Origin: Desulfobacterales bacterium
GTDB taxonomy: Bacteria; Desulfobacterota; DSM-4660; Desulfatiglandales; Desulfatiglandaceae
Assembly (NCBI GenBank): GCA_021107495.1
Contig: JAIOSR010000055.1
Span: 1-5,431, forward strand
DNA length: 5,431 bases
Reading direction: 5' to 3'
Below the pieces are notes generated by a model. It saw nothing but the letters and a program-made list of their open reading frames with translations, made no database searches and was not told the DNA's origin. Of the stretch, positions 5,262 to 5,431 are shown one piece after another. The number at the start of each line of letters is the position of its first letter. Within the stretch, counting starts at the first letter, position 1. A program made the position numbers and the translations under genes.

Positions 5262-5431
5262 GGCACCTCATCAGGAGGCTGTCCGAGAATGGCTTCATAG
5301 CGAGATCGAGCGAAGGTTTTGGGGCAAGTCGTAGATCCCGGACTTTGAGCGGGGGCAACAAGGCCAAAACGACCGTAGGCGTAGCAGTAGCCTACGTTGA
5401 GGACGTTTTGGGCTTGACAACGCAGCCATCA
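5262..5431. repeat. Gene-free tail, probable interspersed non-coding repeat (cut by window end)
   Basis: No convincing gene follows the ligase stop. The sequence from about 5276 (GGCTGTCCGAGAATGGC) to the end has a composition unlike the neighbouring coding DNA: many CGAG/GCGA steps, a GTAGGCGTAGCAGTAGCC core and paired arms. Its look, and its position right after a stop codon, resemble intergenic repeats or MITE-like elements that I believe occur in multiple copies in Desulfobacterota genomes, but copy number cannot be seen here. GGCTGTCCGAGAA is also reminiscent of the inverted ends of some insertion sequences. Only one end is visible. Confidence 0.4.
5359..5416 (+). other. Long imperfect stem-loop inside the 3' tail
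   Basis: An outer stem pairs 5359-5371 with 5404-5416 (12 of 13 positions, one G/G mismatch at 5363/5412). An inner perfect 7-bp stem pairs CGTAGGC (5374-5380) with GCCTACG (5390-5396) around a 9-nt loop. The two stems are joined by an asymmetric internal loop (2 nt and 7 nt). No T-run follows, so it is a poor intrinsic terminator for the ligase gene; a structured RNA or repeat core fits better. Confidence 0.55.

Noticed and set aside
5128..5334. 68-codon + strand ORF overlapping the ligase end
   Set aside because: Mostly out-of-frame translation of the ligase C-terminus; no ribosome site or recognisable motif.
5295..5429. 44-residue minus-strand ORF in the 3' tail
   Set aside because: Arg/Leu/Ser-rich translation of stem-loop sequence with no family resemblance; it looks like chance opening in a repeat.

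Overview
The window looks like part of a Gram-negative, probably anaerobic Desulfobacterota-type (deltaproteobacterial) chromosome. This is inferred from protein style only: a periplasmic LivK-type receptor, a LivF with a basic KRRKRWL tail, an outer-envelope lipoprotein and an atypical acyl-CoA ligase, all at moderate GC. No rRNA, tRNA or taxonomic marker is present. All convincing genes are on the + strand.

Layout: (1) 1-467 is the 3' part of a LivM-type permease of a branched-chain amino acid/carboxylate (HAAT family) ABC transporter. (2) 468-661 is a leader with a GC hairpin, three TAACCATA repeats and an orphan strong Shine-Dalgarno. (3) 662-1954 is the periplasmic substrate-binding protein. 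(4) 2013-2822 is the LivF-type ATPase, started at TTG. (5) 2861-3454 is a small LEA14/WHy-like lipoprotein. (6) 3455-3737 is a hairpin-rich intergenic stretch holding a possible 43-residue ORF with a good Shine-Dalgarno, ending in a very strong 19-bp terminator. (7) 3738-5261 is an AMP-dependent acyl-CoA synthetase-like protein. (8) 5262-5431 has no gene; it carries a long imperfect stem-loop and looks like the edge of an interspersed non-coding repeat cut by the window end.

How they fit together: the receptor captures a small amino acid or carboxylate, the permease (with an unseen LivH partner) moves it inward, and LivF (with an unseen LivG) supplies ATP hydrolysis. The ligase next door suggests the imported compound may be an organic acid activated to a CoA thioester, a common pairing in carboxylate and aromatic-acid catabolic clusters; this is inference. 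The LivH and LivG genes are presumably upstream, outside the window.

Most notable points: the ligase has lost the usual Ser/Thr/Gly P-loop (TAAVAGRPRG replaces TSGTTGxPKG) and the conserved C-terminal catalytic lysine. In addition, a strong terminator ends only 16 nt before the ligase start codon, directly after the 43-codon ORF, which leaves no room for an ordinary promoter and suggests either read-through or attenuation control.
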